DNA of 64,000 nucleotides from an uncultured Methylotenera sp. (GCF_946479685.1 NZ_CAMLGS010000004.1:28514-92513); one strand, 5' to 3'; shown: positions 30,798-41,698, counted from the stretch's first letter. The notes: generated from the letters alone by a model not told the origin. Translations and numbers: made by a program.

Positions 30798-31283
30798 CTA
30801 AGTATCGGTAGTGCGGCGCTTAGGCATCACGGCTTGCTTGTCTAAATCACGGATCACATCATTAAAGTCATCCACATCAGAAAAGCTGCGGTATACAGAA
30901 GCAAAACGGATATAAGCCACTTTATCCATCATTTTCAGCTCATGCATCACCATTTCGCCCAAGTCTCTGGCGTGCACCTCACGCTCACCGCGTGCCAGTA
31001 TTTTTTGCGTCACATGATCAAGTGCCTTATCCACGTATTCGGTAGGCACCGGACGCTTATGCAGCGCCCGGGTAAATGACACCCTTAACTTTTCACGCTT
31101 AAACTCTTCACGAGTACCATTTTGCTTCACGACTTGTGGTAAATGCAGTTCTGCCGTTTCATAGGTAGTAAAGCGCTTATCACATGCGCCGCATTTACGG
31201 CGACGACGAATGGAGTCGCCCTCATCATTGACTCTAGAGTCAATGACTTGGGTATCATCTGTTCCACAAAAAGGACACTTCAC
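30798..31283 (-). CDS. nrdR: Ribonucleotide reductase regulator NrdR
   Basis: ATP-cone repressor of ribonucleotide reductase genes. The N-terminal zinc ribbon has two pairs of cysteines ([15 protein letters not shown] and CGACDKRF), followed by an ATP-cone domain ([20 protein letters not shown]). 161 aa, usual length. It sits between glyA and ribD as in many betaproteobacteria. Confidence 0.97.
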   Translation of the reverse strand: MKCPFCGTDDTQVIDSRVNDEGDSIRRRRKCGACDKRFTTYETAELHLPQVVKQNGTREEFKREKLRVSFTRALHKRPVPTEYVDKALDHVTQKILARGEREVHARDLGEMVMHELKMMDKVAYIRFASVYRSFSDVDDFNDVIRDLDKQAVMPKRRTTDT

Positions 31284-31328
31284 AATTAGCCTTAGTTAGC
31301 TTTAATTAACCTTGAAATTAACCTGAAG

Positions 31329-32588
31329 TTAACCTTGGTATACAGGGAATCTTGCAGTTAAAGCGTGTACTTTAACTTTAGTTGCAGCGATCACCGCTTC
31401 ATCGGTTGGGTTATCCAATACATCAGCAATCAGGTTAGCAACCAAGCGTGCTTCTTCTTCTTTGAAGCCACGGGTAGTAATTGCCGGTGCGCCGATACGG
31501 ATACCAGAGGTCACGAATGGGCTTTCTGGGTCGTTAGGAATCGCATTTTTGTTCACAGTAATGTGCGCTAAACCTAGTGCAGCATCTGCCGCCTTACCGG
31601 TTAAGCCTTTAGGACGTAAATCCACCATGAACATATGTGACTCTGTACGGCCAGAAATAATACGTAAACCGCGTGCAGTCAAGGTTTCTGCCATCGCTTG
31701 TGCATTTTTAATCACTTGCGCTTGGTAAGTTTTGAATTCTGGTTGTGCTGCTTCTAAGAATGCAGTCGCTTTTGCTGCAATCACGTGCATCAATGGGCCG
31801 CCTTGCAAGCTTGGGAACACGCTAGAGTTCAATGATTTTTCAAATTCGGCTTTGGCCATAATGATACCGCCACGTGGGCCGCGCAAAGTTTTATGCGTGG
31901 TTGATGTTACAAAGTCAGCATGTGGCACTGGGTTTGGATAAACGCCAGCAGCGATCAAGCCTGAATAGTGCGCCATATCTACCATGAAGTACGCACCAAC
32001 TTTTTTGGCGATTTCAGCCATGCGTGCCCAGTCAAAGCGCAAAGCGTAAGCTGAAGCACCGCCGATTAGTAGTTTTGGTTTGCACTCAACCGCAATGCGC
32101 TCCATCTCGTCGTAGTCGATCTCTTCTTTATCGTTCAAGCCGTAAGGCACGATGTTAAATAATTTACCAGACAAGTTAGCTGGTGAACCGTGTGTTAAAT
32201 GGCCGCCGTGGCCTAGGTTCATACCCATCACGGTATCGCCCGGTTTTAAGATAGAGAAGTAAACCGCTTGGTTAGCTTGTGAACCTGAATGCGGTTGCAC
32301 GTTAGCATACTCGGCACCGTACAATGCTTTCAAACGGTCAATCGCAAGCTGTTCCACTTGGTCAACATATTCACAGCCACCATAAAAGCGTTTGCCTGGG
32401 TAGCCTTCTGCATATTTATTGGTCAACTGAGAACCTTGTGCCTGCATTACTGCTGGGCTGGTGTAGTTTTCAGAAGCAATCAGCTCGATGTGTTCATGTT
32501 GACGCACTACTTCTTGCTCAATCATGCCCCACAATGCAGGGTCAGCTTGATTTAAAGTGTTGGCGTAGTTAAATGGTGCTTGCGACAT
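31329..32588 (-). CDS. glyA: Serine hydroxymethyltransferase
   Basis: PLP enzyme converting serine and tetrahydrofolate to glycine and methylene-tetrahydrofolate; central to one-carbon metabolism in a methylotroph. The PLP lysine is in [14 protein letters not shown]; other signatures are [19 protein letters not shown] and [15 protein letters not shown] (quoted in part). I place the start at [12 protein letters not shown], the family N-terminus; the frame extends 18 codons upstream. The 420-residue protein is full length. It heads glyA-nrdR-ribD. No riboswitch fold was recognised upstream. Confidence 0.97.
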   Translation of the reverse strand: MSQAPFNYANTLNQADPALWGMIEQEVVRQHEHIELIASENYTSPAVMQAQGSQLTNKYAEGYPGKRFYGGCEYVDQVEQLAIDRLKALYGAEYANVQPHSGSQANQAVYFSILKPGDTVMGMNLGHGGHLTHGSPANLSGKLFNIVPYGLNDKEEIDYDEMERIAVECKPKLLIGGASAYALRFDWARMAEIAKKVGAYFMVDMAHYSGLIAAGVYPNPVPHADFVTSTTHKTLRGPRGGIIMAKAEFEKSLNSSVFPSLQGGPLMHVIAAKATAFLEAAQPEFKTYQAQVIKNAQAMAETLTARGLRIISGRTESHMFMVDLRPKGLTGKAADAALGLAHITVNKNAIPNDPESPFVTSGIRIGAPAITTRGFKEEEARLVANLIADVLDNPTDEAVIAATKVKVHALTARFPVYQG

Positions 32589-32828
32589 GGTTTTTAGTTT
32601 TCCAAATATTTGAATAAAAGGGAGTTGTTCGCATTTTAACATGACCAGCCCTCATCGTTAACATGAAGTATTAAAGTTATAAAACTTCGCTGTCAAAACT
32701 AACGACAAAACCCCACGTTGAGGCACAAAAGATGCGCAAATGGCTGATATCAGCCAGATTGGTTTATTTTGGTGCACCAACCACCCACAACAAAACAAAC
32801 AAGCCATTGAATAATAACAATATTTACA

Positions 32829-32857
32829 TTGGCACCTTACTTGCTTTTATCTATACA
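32829..32857 (+). promoter_or_regulatory. Strong sigma-70 promoter for a short transcript
   Basis: TTGGCA (32829-32834), a 17-bp spacer and TATACA (32852-32857). Transcription would begin near 32864 and reach an intrinsic terminator after about 55 nt, before the iscX gene. Confidence 0.6.
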
Positions 32858-32863
32858 AGTGCA

Positions 32864-32919
32864 TATCTCCAAATTGCCCCTTAACCCGTACACCCTACAA
32901 AGTGCTACGGGTTTTTTTT
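32864..32919 (+). ncRNA. Candidate small RNA of about 56 nt
   Basis: The stretch between a good promoter and a strong terminator holds no credible ORF. It contains ATCTCC and GCCCCTT, which could pair with Shine-Dalgarno sequences, then the terminator hairpin. It may be an independent sRNA or a premature-termination product of an iscX leader; the geometry favours an independent unit, because iscX has its own possible -10 (TATAAT, near 32975). Confidence 0.45.
32883..32919 (+). terminator. Intrinsic terminator
   Basis: AACCCGTA (32883-32890) pairs with TACGGGTT (32906-32913), extended inside by CAC/GTG with one bulged C, and followed by eight T residues. No protein gene lies upstream on this strand, so it ends a non-coding transcript. 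Confidence 0.8.
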
Positions 32920-33006
32920 GCCTATATTTTTACCCAGATAAAATGCCGTGCATGATTTTTACAGAGGACAAAGCTATAATCCACCAACCATAAGGAGAAA
33001 AAACGT

Positions 33007-33201
33007 ATGAAATGGACGGACAGCCAAGCAATCGCAGAGGCGCTTTACGACACACACCCTGATGTTGACCCAAAAACTATCCGCTTTACGGACTTAATGG
33101 AATGGGTACTCAAGCTTGATGGATTTAATGACAGCCGAGATAAATGCGGCGAAAGAATCCTGGAAGCAATACAACTGGCCTGGATTGACGAAGCAGACTA
33201 A
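33007..33201 (+). CDS. iscX: IscX-like Fe-S assembly protein
   Basis: 64-aa acidic protein matching IscX/YfhJ, which binds IscS and iron and modulates Fe-S cluster assembly. Family features are the N-terminal MKWTDSQAIAEALYD, DPKTIRFTDL with the conserved RFTDL, and the C-terminal CGERILEAIQLAWIDE. It is away from the isc operon here and leads a small cluster with a DUF3307 protein and an aspartic protease. AAGGAG precedes the ATG. Confidence 0.9.
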   Translation: MKWTDSQAIAEALYDTHPDVDPKTIRFTDLMEWVLKLDGFNDSRDKCGERILEAIQLAWIDEAD

Positions 33202-33206
33202 AGCTT

Positions 33207-33572
33207 ATGTTTTTAGCTTTGCTTTGCTTGTTTATCAAGCACTTTATCTGTGATTTTCCGCTGCAGGCCTTTCCTTGGATGTACAAAAATAAAAGCATCT
33301 ACGGCCATGTCGGCGGCATCGCACACGCAGCCACTCATGGCATCGGCACCTTTCTGGTACTTGCTTACTGGCTGGGAGCAGCGGCATGGGTGTTCGCCCT
33401 GGCAGATATGCTAACCCACTACCATATCGACTGGGCCAAGATGAACGTCAGCAGCAAGTTTGGCCTGCAAGCCAATACCAATGAATGGTTTTGGATATTG
33501 CTAGGCTTAGACCAATTGTTACACCACCTGACTTACTTTGCCATCGTGGCAATCGCCTTCAAGCTAGCATAA
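33207..33572 (+). CDS. DUF3307 membrane protein
   Basis: 121-aa integral membrane protein, several hydrophobic segments (FLALLCLFIKHFICDFPLQ; GTFLVLAYWLGAAAWVFALAD; HHLTYFAIVAIAFKLA), matching DUF3307. Conserved polar residues HFICDFPLQ and HYHIDWAK lie at membrane edges. Function unknown. Its stop overlaps the start of the next gene (TAATG). Confidence 0.82.
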   Translation: MFLALLCLFIKHFICDFPLQAFPWMYKNKSIYGHVGGIAHAATHGIGTFLVLAYWLGAAAWVFALADMLTHYHIDWAKMNVSSKFGLQANTNEWFWILLGLDQLLHHLTYFAIVAIAFKLA

Positions 33573-34045
33573 TGTCTAGAAATACACTGCTCTCTATTAT
33601 CATCTGGTTAGCATTGGCAGGCGTTATTTATTACCTGGCTGACAGCATTCAAAACCCTAATAAGATTTACAACTTAGGCAATACCAGCTCTGTGGTACTC
33701 AAACGCGGTTTGGATGGGCATTACCGCAGCGAGGCACTAATCAATGGTAAGAAAGTAAAGGTACTGGTAGATACTGGTGCCACTGGTGTAGCGATATCAC
33801 AAGCAACCGCAGACTTACTTAACCTCAAAAGCATAGACGCAATACGCACCAACACCGCCAATGGCGACAGTGTGGGTTATATGGTCAGGCTGGATTCAGT
33901 ACAAATAGGCGGCGTGCGTGCGCACAATGTAGCCGCTATGATAGCACCGGGGTTAGATGGTGACGTGCTGCTAGGCATGTCATTTTTAGGGCGCATGGAC
34001 ATCCGCCTGTATAAAGGCGAAATGACCATCACACAAGTCGAATAG
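33572..34045 (+). CDS. Retropepsin-like aspartic protease (TIGR02281 type)
   Basis: Single N-terminal membrane helix (TLLSIIIWLALAGVIYYLA), then one retropepsin fold with the catalytic VLVDTGATGVAIS and a later GDVLLGMSFLGRM turn. Such proteins act as dimers in the periplasm, where one DTG per monomer completes the site. I place the start at MSRNTLLS, which overlaps the DUF3307 stop; the frame is open further upstream but runs inside that gene. About 157 aa. Substrates are unknown. Confidence 0.88.
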   Translation: MSRNTLLSIIIWLALAGVIYYLADSIQNPNKIYNLGNTSSVVLKRGLDGHYRSEALINGKKVKVLVDTGATGVAISQATADLLNLKSIDAIRTNTANGDSVGYMVRLDSVQIGGVRAHNVAAMIAPGLDGDVLLGMSFLGRMDIRLYKGEMTITQVE

Positions 34046-34117
34046 CAGCATTTCCATACATTATGCGAGCTAGACCCTGGTCTAACTCGCGTATCAACAA
34101 ATATTTCAGGCAAATAT

Positions 34118-35809
<1,692 letters not shown>

Positions 35810-36022
35810 TTACACAATACAAAAATTACACAATATAGGTTATGTTACTTATCTCAACAACAATTCTGCATACCTTACCAAATATTTCACAATTACAATA
35901 CGTGGCAAGCTTTAGTCAGGTAGAATTTTATTACAATAATTAAAATGCCAAGCATTGTAGTCGCGCTCACGTTACTGCATAAAGCTTAGCATCAGGCTAT
36001 CAGAACTCGTAAGGGCTAGAAA

Positions 36023-37237
36023 ATGGAAAATCAAATTTTTATTGGGCGCCAGCCTATCATGGATGTGAAGCAAAACATCGTCGGCTATGAACTACTGTTT
36101 AGACATAGTGCTGATGCGGATAGCGCTGTATTTGAAGATGGCCTTAAAGCTTGCTCAAATGTTCTGGTCAACACCATGGGCGATATGGACGTGCAATGGC
36201 TGCTAGGCGACAAGCTAGCATTTATCAACGTGGATGAAGCCATGCTGTTGAGCGAATTTATAGAACTGATGCCGCCGCAGCGTACTGTATTAGAAATTCT
36301 GCGCACAGTAGTGGCTGGCGAAGCAGTGATTGAGCGTTGCAGAGAACTCAGCAAACTAGGTTATAAAATCGCACTGGATAACCCACAACTTAGCGCGCAA
36401 TTAGAGCCACTCGCCCAGTTTGCCAACTTTATAAAAATCGACGCACTCAGTGTAAGCCCGCAAGATGCACGTAAGCAATTCCAGAAATATGCAGCGCCTA
36501 ACGTACAAATGGTGGCTGAGAAAATTGAAACACTAGAGCAGTTTGAGACATACAAAGAAATTGGCTTCAGACGCTTTCAAGGTTTTTACTTTGCGCACCC
36601 TGAAACCTTTACGGCCAAGGTAATCAACCCATCCTTCGACAGCGTATTAAACCTGCTCAACCTAGTTACGCAAGATTCAGATAACAGAGACATTGAAAAT
36701 GGCTTTAAGCGCGATGCAGCGCTCTCATTTAAGTTACTACGCTACATTAACTCGGTAGGCTTTGGGCTTTCATGCGAAATCCAATCCATACAGCATGCGC
36801 TAACCATCTTGGGCAGAAAGCAGCTTTACCGCTGGCTAACGCTGCTGATGGTGACCGCCGGGGAAAACTCAACGCCGCCGGCATTAATGAAAACTTCTAT
36901 CACCCGTGGCCGCCTGACCGAACTGCTGGGCGAGAGCTACTTTGAAAAACATGATAGAGATAATCTGTTTATTGTTGGCGTATTCTCGTTATTGGATGCC
37001 ATCCTGAAAATGCCGATGGATCAGGTACTAGAAAAAATCCAGCTACCGGAAAATGTTTCTGAAGCTCTACTCACGCGCGGTGGCGTGTATGGACCATTTT
37101 TGCAATTAACCGAGGCCTGTGAAGGCGCTGATAACAAGCGTATTTTAGAGCTGGCAGAATTGTTGCAATATGATGCGAATAAAGTGAATGAATGCCATAT
37201 CGCAGCATTGGCGTGGGCGGAGTCGCTCGGAATTTAA
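36023..37237 (+). CDS. EAL-HDOD signalling protein, degenerate EAL
   Basis: N-terminal EAL-like domain (residues 1-205; starts QIFIGRQPIMD and GYELLFR) followed by an HDOD domain (about 205-400; LSFKLLRYINSVGFGL). The EAL motif is changed (VLEILRTV) and the usual DDFG is ALDNP, so cyclic-di-GMP hydrolysis is very unlikely; these YuxH-type proteins act as signalling scaffolds. 404 aa. It converges with a PilZ-type c-di-GMP effector gene, hinting at a shared motility or surface role. Confidence 0.9.
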   Translation: MENQIFIGRQPIMDVKQNIVGYELLFRHSADADSAVFEDGLKACSNVLVNTMGDMDVQWLLGDKLAFINVDEAMLLSEFIELMPPQRTVLEILRTVVAGEAVIERCRELSKLGYKIALDNPQLSAQLEPLAQFANFIKIDALSVSPQDARKQFQKYAAPNVQMVAEKIETLEQFETYKEIGFRRFQGFYFAHPETFTAKVINPSFDSVLNLLNLVTQDSDNRDIENGFKRDAALSFKLLRYINSVGFGLSCEIQSIQHALTILGRKQLYRWLTLLMVTAGENSTPPALMKTSITRGRLTELLGESYFEKHDRDNLFIVGVFSLLDAILKMPMDQVLEKIQLPENVSEALLTRGGVYGPFLQLTEACEGADNKRILELAELLQYDANKVNECHIAALAWAESLGI

Positions 37238-37345
37238 TGATTTTGGTTTAACGACTTGGTAGCTTAAATGACATAAAACACGCTGTGTCATTTAAGCTAA
37301 TTTAACCAGGTATTTAACTAGGCACTAATTATCTAAACAATCTGA

Positions 37346-38107
37346 TTAAGCTGCACCGTGTGCCAGTGCAATAGCTTGGCGCTCCAAAATGTAAACATAG
37401 CGATTAATCAGGCCTTCATTACCGCGTGAAGGCTCTACATACTCAAAACCCACGCGGTATTTAGTCACTACATCCTGTACGCGTATTTCCGTGATATTTT
37501 TTACCCTTAAGGTAAGATTGGTTTCGCCCACATCCGGAAAGCCAATTTTACAGCTATTTAAAGCTTGACCCAGCACCAGCGCAGGGTTAAGCGGTGCGGA
37601 AGCCAGTGCACCTATGCCGCCCAAGCTGACATCCACCAACGTGAGCTCTAATATAGTTTCTTCTGCAGGGTTCAACACATCGGGTACTGGAATCTTGCAC
37701 ACTACAGGGCTCGCCACTGGCGTAGTAAAACGATAATAATCACGGCGTTGCAGGCGGACCATGTCTTTAGGCAATGCAATTTTAATGGCCTTGCCGTCTT
37801 TTAACTCAGCACCGCCAATATGCGTGCTGGTCCATTTAATTTTGACGCCATCTTCTTTGATAAAAATCACGTGGTTACTTGCAAGCAAGCGGCGGTTAAA
37901 CTCGTCGTCAATGCCCACATCCAAATACACCGCACCAGTTTTAGCATCTATGCTGATAACACTGGTCAGATAAACATCAGCACCATGATTAAAAGTCACT
38001 TTAATCATGGACTTATGCTTAATCAAGTCATTTAGAATCTGTATAACCTCTTTCGGGTTGTGCACAATATACTGCTCTTCATTATGTACAATTGCGGCGT
38101 GTTCCAT
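37346..38107 (-). CDS. PilZ-domain flagellar brake protein (YcgR-like)
   Basis: YcgR-type protein: an N-terminal YcgR domain (about residues 20-110) and a C-terminal PilZ domain. The cyclic-di-GMP site is intact, with QRRDYYR (RxxxR) at the junction and DVSLGGIGA downstream. When bound to c-di-GMP, YcgR slows flagellar rotation. I start at MEHAAIVHNE, preceded by AGGA; the frame is open ten codons further up. About 253 aa. Confidence 0.88.
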   Translation of the reverse strand: MEHAAIVHNEEQYIVHNPKEVIQILNDLIKHKSMIKVTFNHGADVYLTSVISIDAKTGAVYLDVGIDDEFNRRLLASNHVIFIKEDGVKIKWTSTHIGGAELKDGKAIKIALPKDMVRLQRRDYYRFTTPVASPVVCKIPVPDVLNPAEETILELTLVDVSLGGIGALASAPLNPALVLGQALNSCKIGFPDVGETNLTLRVKNITEIRVQDVVTKYRVGFEYVEPSRGNEGLINRYVYILERQAIALAHGAA

Positions 38108-38153
38108 TTCATTCCTATTAAGCTGTCTTGATATCAACGGTAGTACTTATAAG

Positions 38154-38199
38154 CTGTAGTGCCAAATAAACTGTAGTGCCAAATAAATTGTAGTGCCAC
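38154..38199. repeat. 17-bp tandem repeat, 2.7 copies
   Basis: CTGTAGTGCCAAATAAA occurs twice in exact tandem (38154 and 38171), followed by a partial third copy. It lies just upstream of the PilZ-protein gene, in its likely 5' region. Confidence 0.85.
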
Positions 38200-38320
38200 A
38201 GCTGGCTACTAACCACAAAAACTCTGCAAACAACCGCAAATAATAGCACATACTCTGCTAGCTAAATACCGAGTTACCGTTATGATAATCCTATCTTGAA
38301 CGCGCTTAAATAGCGGGCAC

Positions 38321-38349
38321 AAAAAAGCCAGCGCTTAGCTGGCTTTTTT
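38321..38349. terminator. Bidirectional intrinsic terminator
   Basis: GCCAGC/GCTGGC stem with loop GCTTA, flanked by six A and six T. It is upstream of the PilZ gene's leader and about 40 bp beyond the stop of the porin-like gene, so it more likely works in the plus direction or guards against read-through from either side. Confidence 0.65.
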
Positions 38350-38389
38350 ATAACACTTAGTACTGCAGAGCATTTATTTTCCACAGCCG

Positions 38390-39202
38390 CTAGAACGTAC
38401 GTTTAATAAATCCTATAAAACGGTCGTTGCCTGTCTCCCAACCCTTAGCATCAACATACCAGCTATCACTAGCATTGGTGGTAGTGTAATTAACACCGGC
38501 ATTCCAGCCTGCGCTGCCTGCAATGCTAAAGTCTTTATTTACCCCTATTAGCCAATCGGTATAGTTAGCCTGTGAGTAATTATGCACAGTCTGGCGGCCA
38601 ACATGCAGCAATAGATTCAAGTCAGCAACCGGCAGTTTGCCGCTGAAGTTTAACTCGGTATAACCAGAGCCACGTGAGTTGCCGTTACCACCGTAGTTAT
38701 TGTTAATGCCAAAGAAATTAGTCACCCCATAAGAATGCTTCAAGATGAAATTCTTATAATTAAGCGCAGCATTTAACTCAGTGGTATTAGCAGAATCTCC
38801 TCTATTAACAGTGCCGTGGCCTGCGCGCCTACCGTGAGGATAGTAGTATTGCATGAAACCCACACTCAGGCTTAAGTCATCAGTTAAGCTCTGCACATAG
38901 CCGCCGTACAGGTCTTTTTCTAGTGTATTCCCATACATTGCTCCATTATCTACGTTAGTTGCCCAGATGCCGGCGTAAAAACCGCTACTGTGCGTGTAGT
39001 CAAATCCGCCCTGTATTGAGCCGTGTTCTCTGGTGTAAGAAATGCCACGGTATGTGTAGTCGCTGAAGAATCCAATATTAGCTGTTAATGTATGTGGTGA
39101 AGCTTTTTCGCTTACCTCGTCAGCAGCATAAGCCATCGGTATCGCACAGAAAACTGGGGCGAATATTGCTGTTTGTATTGTCGATTTCAATAAGTGTTTC
39201 AT
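38390..39202 (-). CDS. TorF-family putative outer-membrane porin
   Basis: 270-aa beta-barrel candidate with a signal peptide ending AYAADE. It matches the TIGR02001/TorF family, whose opening strand is typically NIGFFSDYTYRGIS as here, and it ends with the outer-membrane signature of a terminal phenylalanine (GFIKRTF). Function unknown; substrate channels are presumed. It is transcribed away from the cytochrome c gene, with a 309-bp gap between them that contains the cytochrome promoter. Confidence 0.85.
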   Translation of the reverse strand: MKHLLKSTIQTAIFAPVFCAIPMAYAADEVSEKASPHTLTANIGFFSDYTYRGISYTREHGSIQGGFDYTHSSGFYAGIWATNVDNGAMYGNTLEKDLYGGYVQSLTDDLSLSVGFMQYYYPHGRRAGHGTVNRGDSANTTELNAALNYKNFILKHSYGVTNFFGINNNYGGNGNSRGSGYTELNFSGKLPVADLNLLLHVGRQTVHNYSQANYTDWLIGVNKDFSIAGSAGWNAGVNYTTTNASDSWYVDAKGWETGNDRFIGFIKRTF

Positions 39203-39384
39203 AATTCCCCTTGGTAACCTCTATAGAAAAAATACTTAAGTAAAATATGTTTACTGCTACAGCTTTACTGCCAGGAAATTGGGAACAAGTTGCATCTGGT
39301 AATATGCAAATGAGACCGCCAACACCCCGCTACCACTTTGATTTATATGGTGTAAGCATTATGGTCTCGCCAAAAAACGTACGT

Positions 39385-39478
39385 TATACAAAAACGGCAA
39401 CACACTCTTTTATCTACTGGTTTTAACTACGGGTTATGCCGATTTTTGTCATCAGGCTGTAACAGTCACGCCTACAAT
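39385..39478 (+). promoter_or_regulatory. Mau-type operator and -10 upstream of cytochrome c
   Basis: The proximal arm ATGCCGATTTTTGTCA (39436-39451) matches 13 of 16 bases of the element upstream of mauF. After exactly 21 bp comes TACAAT (39473-39478). A weaker inverted arm with CGGCAA ends at 39400, 51 bp between arm starts rather than 40, i.e. about one helical turn longer. There is no -35. The rest of the 39203-39511 gap shows no gene. Confidence 0.6.
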
Positions 39479-39511
39479 CAAGCTTCAAAATAACCTTGAT
39501 GGAGTTTAATT

Positions 39512-39880
39512 ATGCGTAGTCAATTACCGTTATCTGCTGCTAACAGCAGCAAAAAATCATTTGTATCTGGCATTGTGCTGGCAGCAGCTTTAGGTTTATC
39601 AGCACAAGTTGCGCTAGCCGACGATGCCGTACCTGCGGGCGAAGCTCTGGCTCAAAAAGGTGGCTGTCTGATGTGTCATACCGTACAAAAGCGTAACGTA
39701 GGCCCAGCACTCAAAGACATTGCTGCAGTGTATAAAGGTCAAGATGTTGAAGATAAATTGGTTGAGAAAATCAAAAAAGGTGGTCGCGGCAGCTGGGGTA
39801 TTCTGCCAATGCCACCTAACGAAGGTAAATTAACAGACGATGAGTTCAGACAAGTTGTGCGCTGGATCAGATCTTTGTAA
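39512..39880 (+). CDS. Periplasmic class I cytochrome c
   Basis: Small c-type cytochrome: signal peptide (FVSGIVLAAALGLSAQVALA), then one heme site CLMCH and a methionine axial ligand in GILPMPPNEGKL. 122 aa, about 86 mature, the size of c551/c552 electron carriers. It converges with the end of the mau operon and shares its operator-like element and spacing, which makes it the best candidate in this window for receiving electrons from methylamine dehydrogenase, since no amicyanin gene is present. Confidence 0.9.
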   Translation: MRSQLPLSAANSSKKSFVSGIVLAAALGLSAQVALADDAVPAGEALAQKGGCLMCHTVQKRNVGPALKDIAAVYKGQDVEDKLVEKIKKGGRGSWGILPMPPNEGKLTDDEFRQVVRWIRSL

Positions 39881-39909
39881 TTTAAGCAGAAGATCCTTTG
39901 CTTTAAATC

Positions 39910-39933
39910 AGCGGGGCTTGCCCCGCTTTTTTT
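39910..39933 (+). terminator. Intrinsic terminator of the cytochrome c gene
   Basis: GCGGGG/CCCCGC stem with a CTTG loop, followed by seven T. It lies 30 bp after the cytochrome stop, and the mau operon ends on the other side. Confidence 0.85.
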
Positions 39934-40062
39934 ATATGGTTTTAATTAGAATTAAGAACTGCAAGCGCTATATAGCAAAACGAAATATAAATGCAGGTGT
40001 GGCCTGCAATTGCTGATGATTAAATTGGCTGAATCATACTGCAGCACAGGCTGCATCAAGAC

Positions 40063-40923
40063 TCAATCTTTGACAATCGGGATACCGCGAAATGAGCTGC
40101 CACGGCTCAAATCTAACTTCATGGAGAGTGCTCCGCTGCCACATTTATCGAGGCACGCACCGCAGCGGGTACAGTCGCTGTCTGTCACTGTAACGGCTTT
40201 CTGGGCAACCAAAGGCGCTAGCACATGAGGTTCAGGGCAGACTTTGATGCAGTCGGTACAGCCGGAACAGGCATCAGTCTTGACCGCCATAACACGCAGC
40301 CTGCCATAATGCCCAATCCATCGATAAAAAGCGCCCACTGGGCAAAGGTGCCCGCACCAGCCACGACGCGTCACCAGAAAGTCAAACAGGAACAATGCTG
40401 CGAGAAATGTCAGTCCGGCGGCAGAGGTCCACATGATTTCACGCTGCAGCAGTGTAATCGGATTAATAATCTCCCAGGCTAGAGTGCCGGTAATGACAGA
40501 CAGCACTAGCGCCATGACCAGTAACACCGAGCGCAGATCTTGCGACATGGTCAGATTACCCTTGATTTTGAATTTCTGCCGCAGCCAGTACGCGGCATCG
40601 GTCAGCATATTGATCGGGCACACCCAACTACAATAAATACGACCACCAAATAACGCATAGAAACCTGCCACAATGGCCGCCCCTATCAACGCAGCCTGCG
40701 CCAACGGCGCGCCTGCAAGCAGTGATTGCAGCATTACGAATGGGTCGGTAAGCGGCACATTCCAGAACCAGAGGCTGGAAGACAGATTACCGTGGGCGAT
40801 ACGCCCTACTTCCGGAATATCTACAACAAAAGCCAGCACGATAAAAATTTGTAAGGTGCGGCGCATCAGCAGCCAGCGATGGCTTTTAATGTAAGAAAAT
40901 ATCCATCTGAATAAACGTGCCAT
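40063..40923 (-). CDS. mauN: MauN, NapH-like membrane ferredoxin
   Basis: Four or five membrane helices with NapH-type cysteine motifs CSWVCPINML and CGHLCPVGAF, and a C-terminal pair of 4Fe-4S motifs (CSGCTDCIKVCPEPHVL and CTRCGACLDKC). In mau operons MauN is thought to pass electrons to or from MauM during cofactor maturation, but it is dispensable in some species. 286 aa. Its start overlaps the mauM stop (TAATG). Last gene of the operon. Confidence 0.9.
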   Translation of the reverse strand: MARLFRWIFSYIKSHRWLLMRRTLQIFIVLAFVVDIPEVGRIAHGNLSSSLWFWNVPLTDPFVMLQSLLAGAPLAQAALIGAAIVAGFYALFGGRIYCSWVCPINMLTDAAYWLRQKFKIKGNLTMSQDLRSVLLVMALVLSVITGTLAWEIINPITLLQREIMWTSAAGLTFLAALFLFDFLVTRRGWCGHLCPVGAFYRWIGHYGRLRVMAVKTDACSGCTDCIKVCPEPHVLAPLVAQKAVTVTDSDCTRCGACLDKCGSGALSMKLDLSRGSSFRGIPIVKD

Positions 40924-41621
40924 TACCTGCGCCCCATTGCATTGGTACCGGAGATACCCAGACCGAGTTCACGTGGTAATACGCGTATTGTCGCTTCGGA
41001 CAGTACACAGTGTTTCTCACAGGTGCCACAGCCAGTACATTTATCAGGGTCAACCGTCGGTATCTGCAGCAGGCCACGCTCATTCTGAATCGGTTTTAGC
41101 GAGATGGCTTCGCCACGGATAGGACAGACGCGTACACAGATACTACAGGTGAGGCCTTTATAATTCAGGCAGTTTTCATGATCCACCAGCACTGCTACGC
41201 CCATATCGGCTTTTTTGATATCTGTCAGCAGAGGATCAAGCGCCCCGGTTGGACAGGCTTTGACACAAGGAATATCCGTGCACATACGGCAAGGGTCTTG
41301 GCGTGCGATAAAAAACGGGGTGCCCAATGGCGCCGGATCAGCCCAAGTTGCCAGTTTCAGGATATCGTAGGGACAATCTTTGACACATAAACCACAGCGG
41401 ATGCAGGTCGAATCAAACTCTTTTTCCGGCAGCGCGCCAGGCGGCCTAAGAATTTTGGCAGCACGTGCAGGCCGTGAAAAAATCGCGGCCTGTGCAACCA
41501 TAGTACCGAGCACAGCTACACCGGCATGACGGAATATGCGTTTAATCGCTTTCCTGCGCTCAGGATTTTCTATCGCAGATTTGACAACCACTGACACTTT
41601 TTCGGGTATATGCTTAGTCAT
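40923..41621 (-). CDS. mauM: MauM, NapG-like ferredoxin
   Basis: Four 4Fe-4S motifs: CIRCGLCVKDCP, CRMCTDIPCVKACP, CSICVRVCP and CTGCGTCEKHC. The N-terminus has paired arginines before a hydrophobic stretch (ERRKAIKRIF then AGVAVLGTMVAQAAIF), compatible with Tat export of a folded Fe-S protein. I place the start at ATG (MTKHIPEK), preceded by GGAG, rather than a TTG four codons upstream. NapG homologue, paired with MauN. Confidence 0.9.
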   Translation of the reverse strand: MTKHIPEKVSVVVKSAIENPERRKAIKRIFRHAGVAVLGTMVAQAAIFSRPARAAKILRPPGALPEKEFDSTCIRCGLCVKDCPYDILKLATWADPAPLGTPFFIARQDPCRMCTDIPCVKACPTGALDPLLTDIKKADMGVAVLVDHENCLNYKGLTCSICVRVCPIRGEAISLKPIQNERGLLQIPTVDPDKCTGCGTCEKHCVLSEATIRVLPRELGLGISGTNAMGRR

Positions 41622-41698
41622 CTCTTGCTCCAATCTTCTTTATACTGAAGTCACTATTAGAGGGTCCCCGTACGGGAGTCTCCAATCAGGCTGGCTCA

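Noticed and set aside
32589..32828. Glycine riboswitch or other leader upstream of glyA
   Set aside because: No recognisable paired aptamer motifs, and the strong terminator in the gap is on the opposite strand.
33485..33571. Longer N-terminus for the retropepsin-like protease
   Set aside because: The extra codons lie inside the DUF3307 gene and the internal ATG overlaps its stop and starts a clear membrane anchor.
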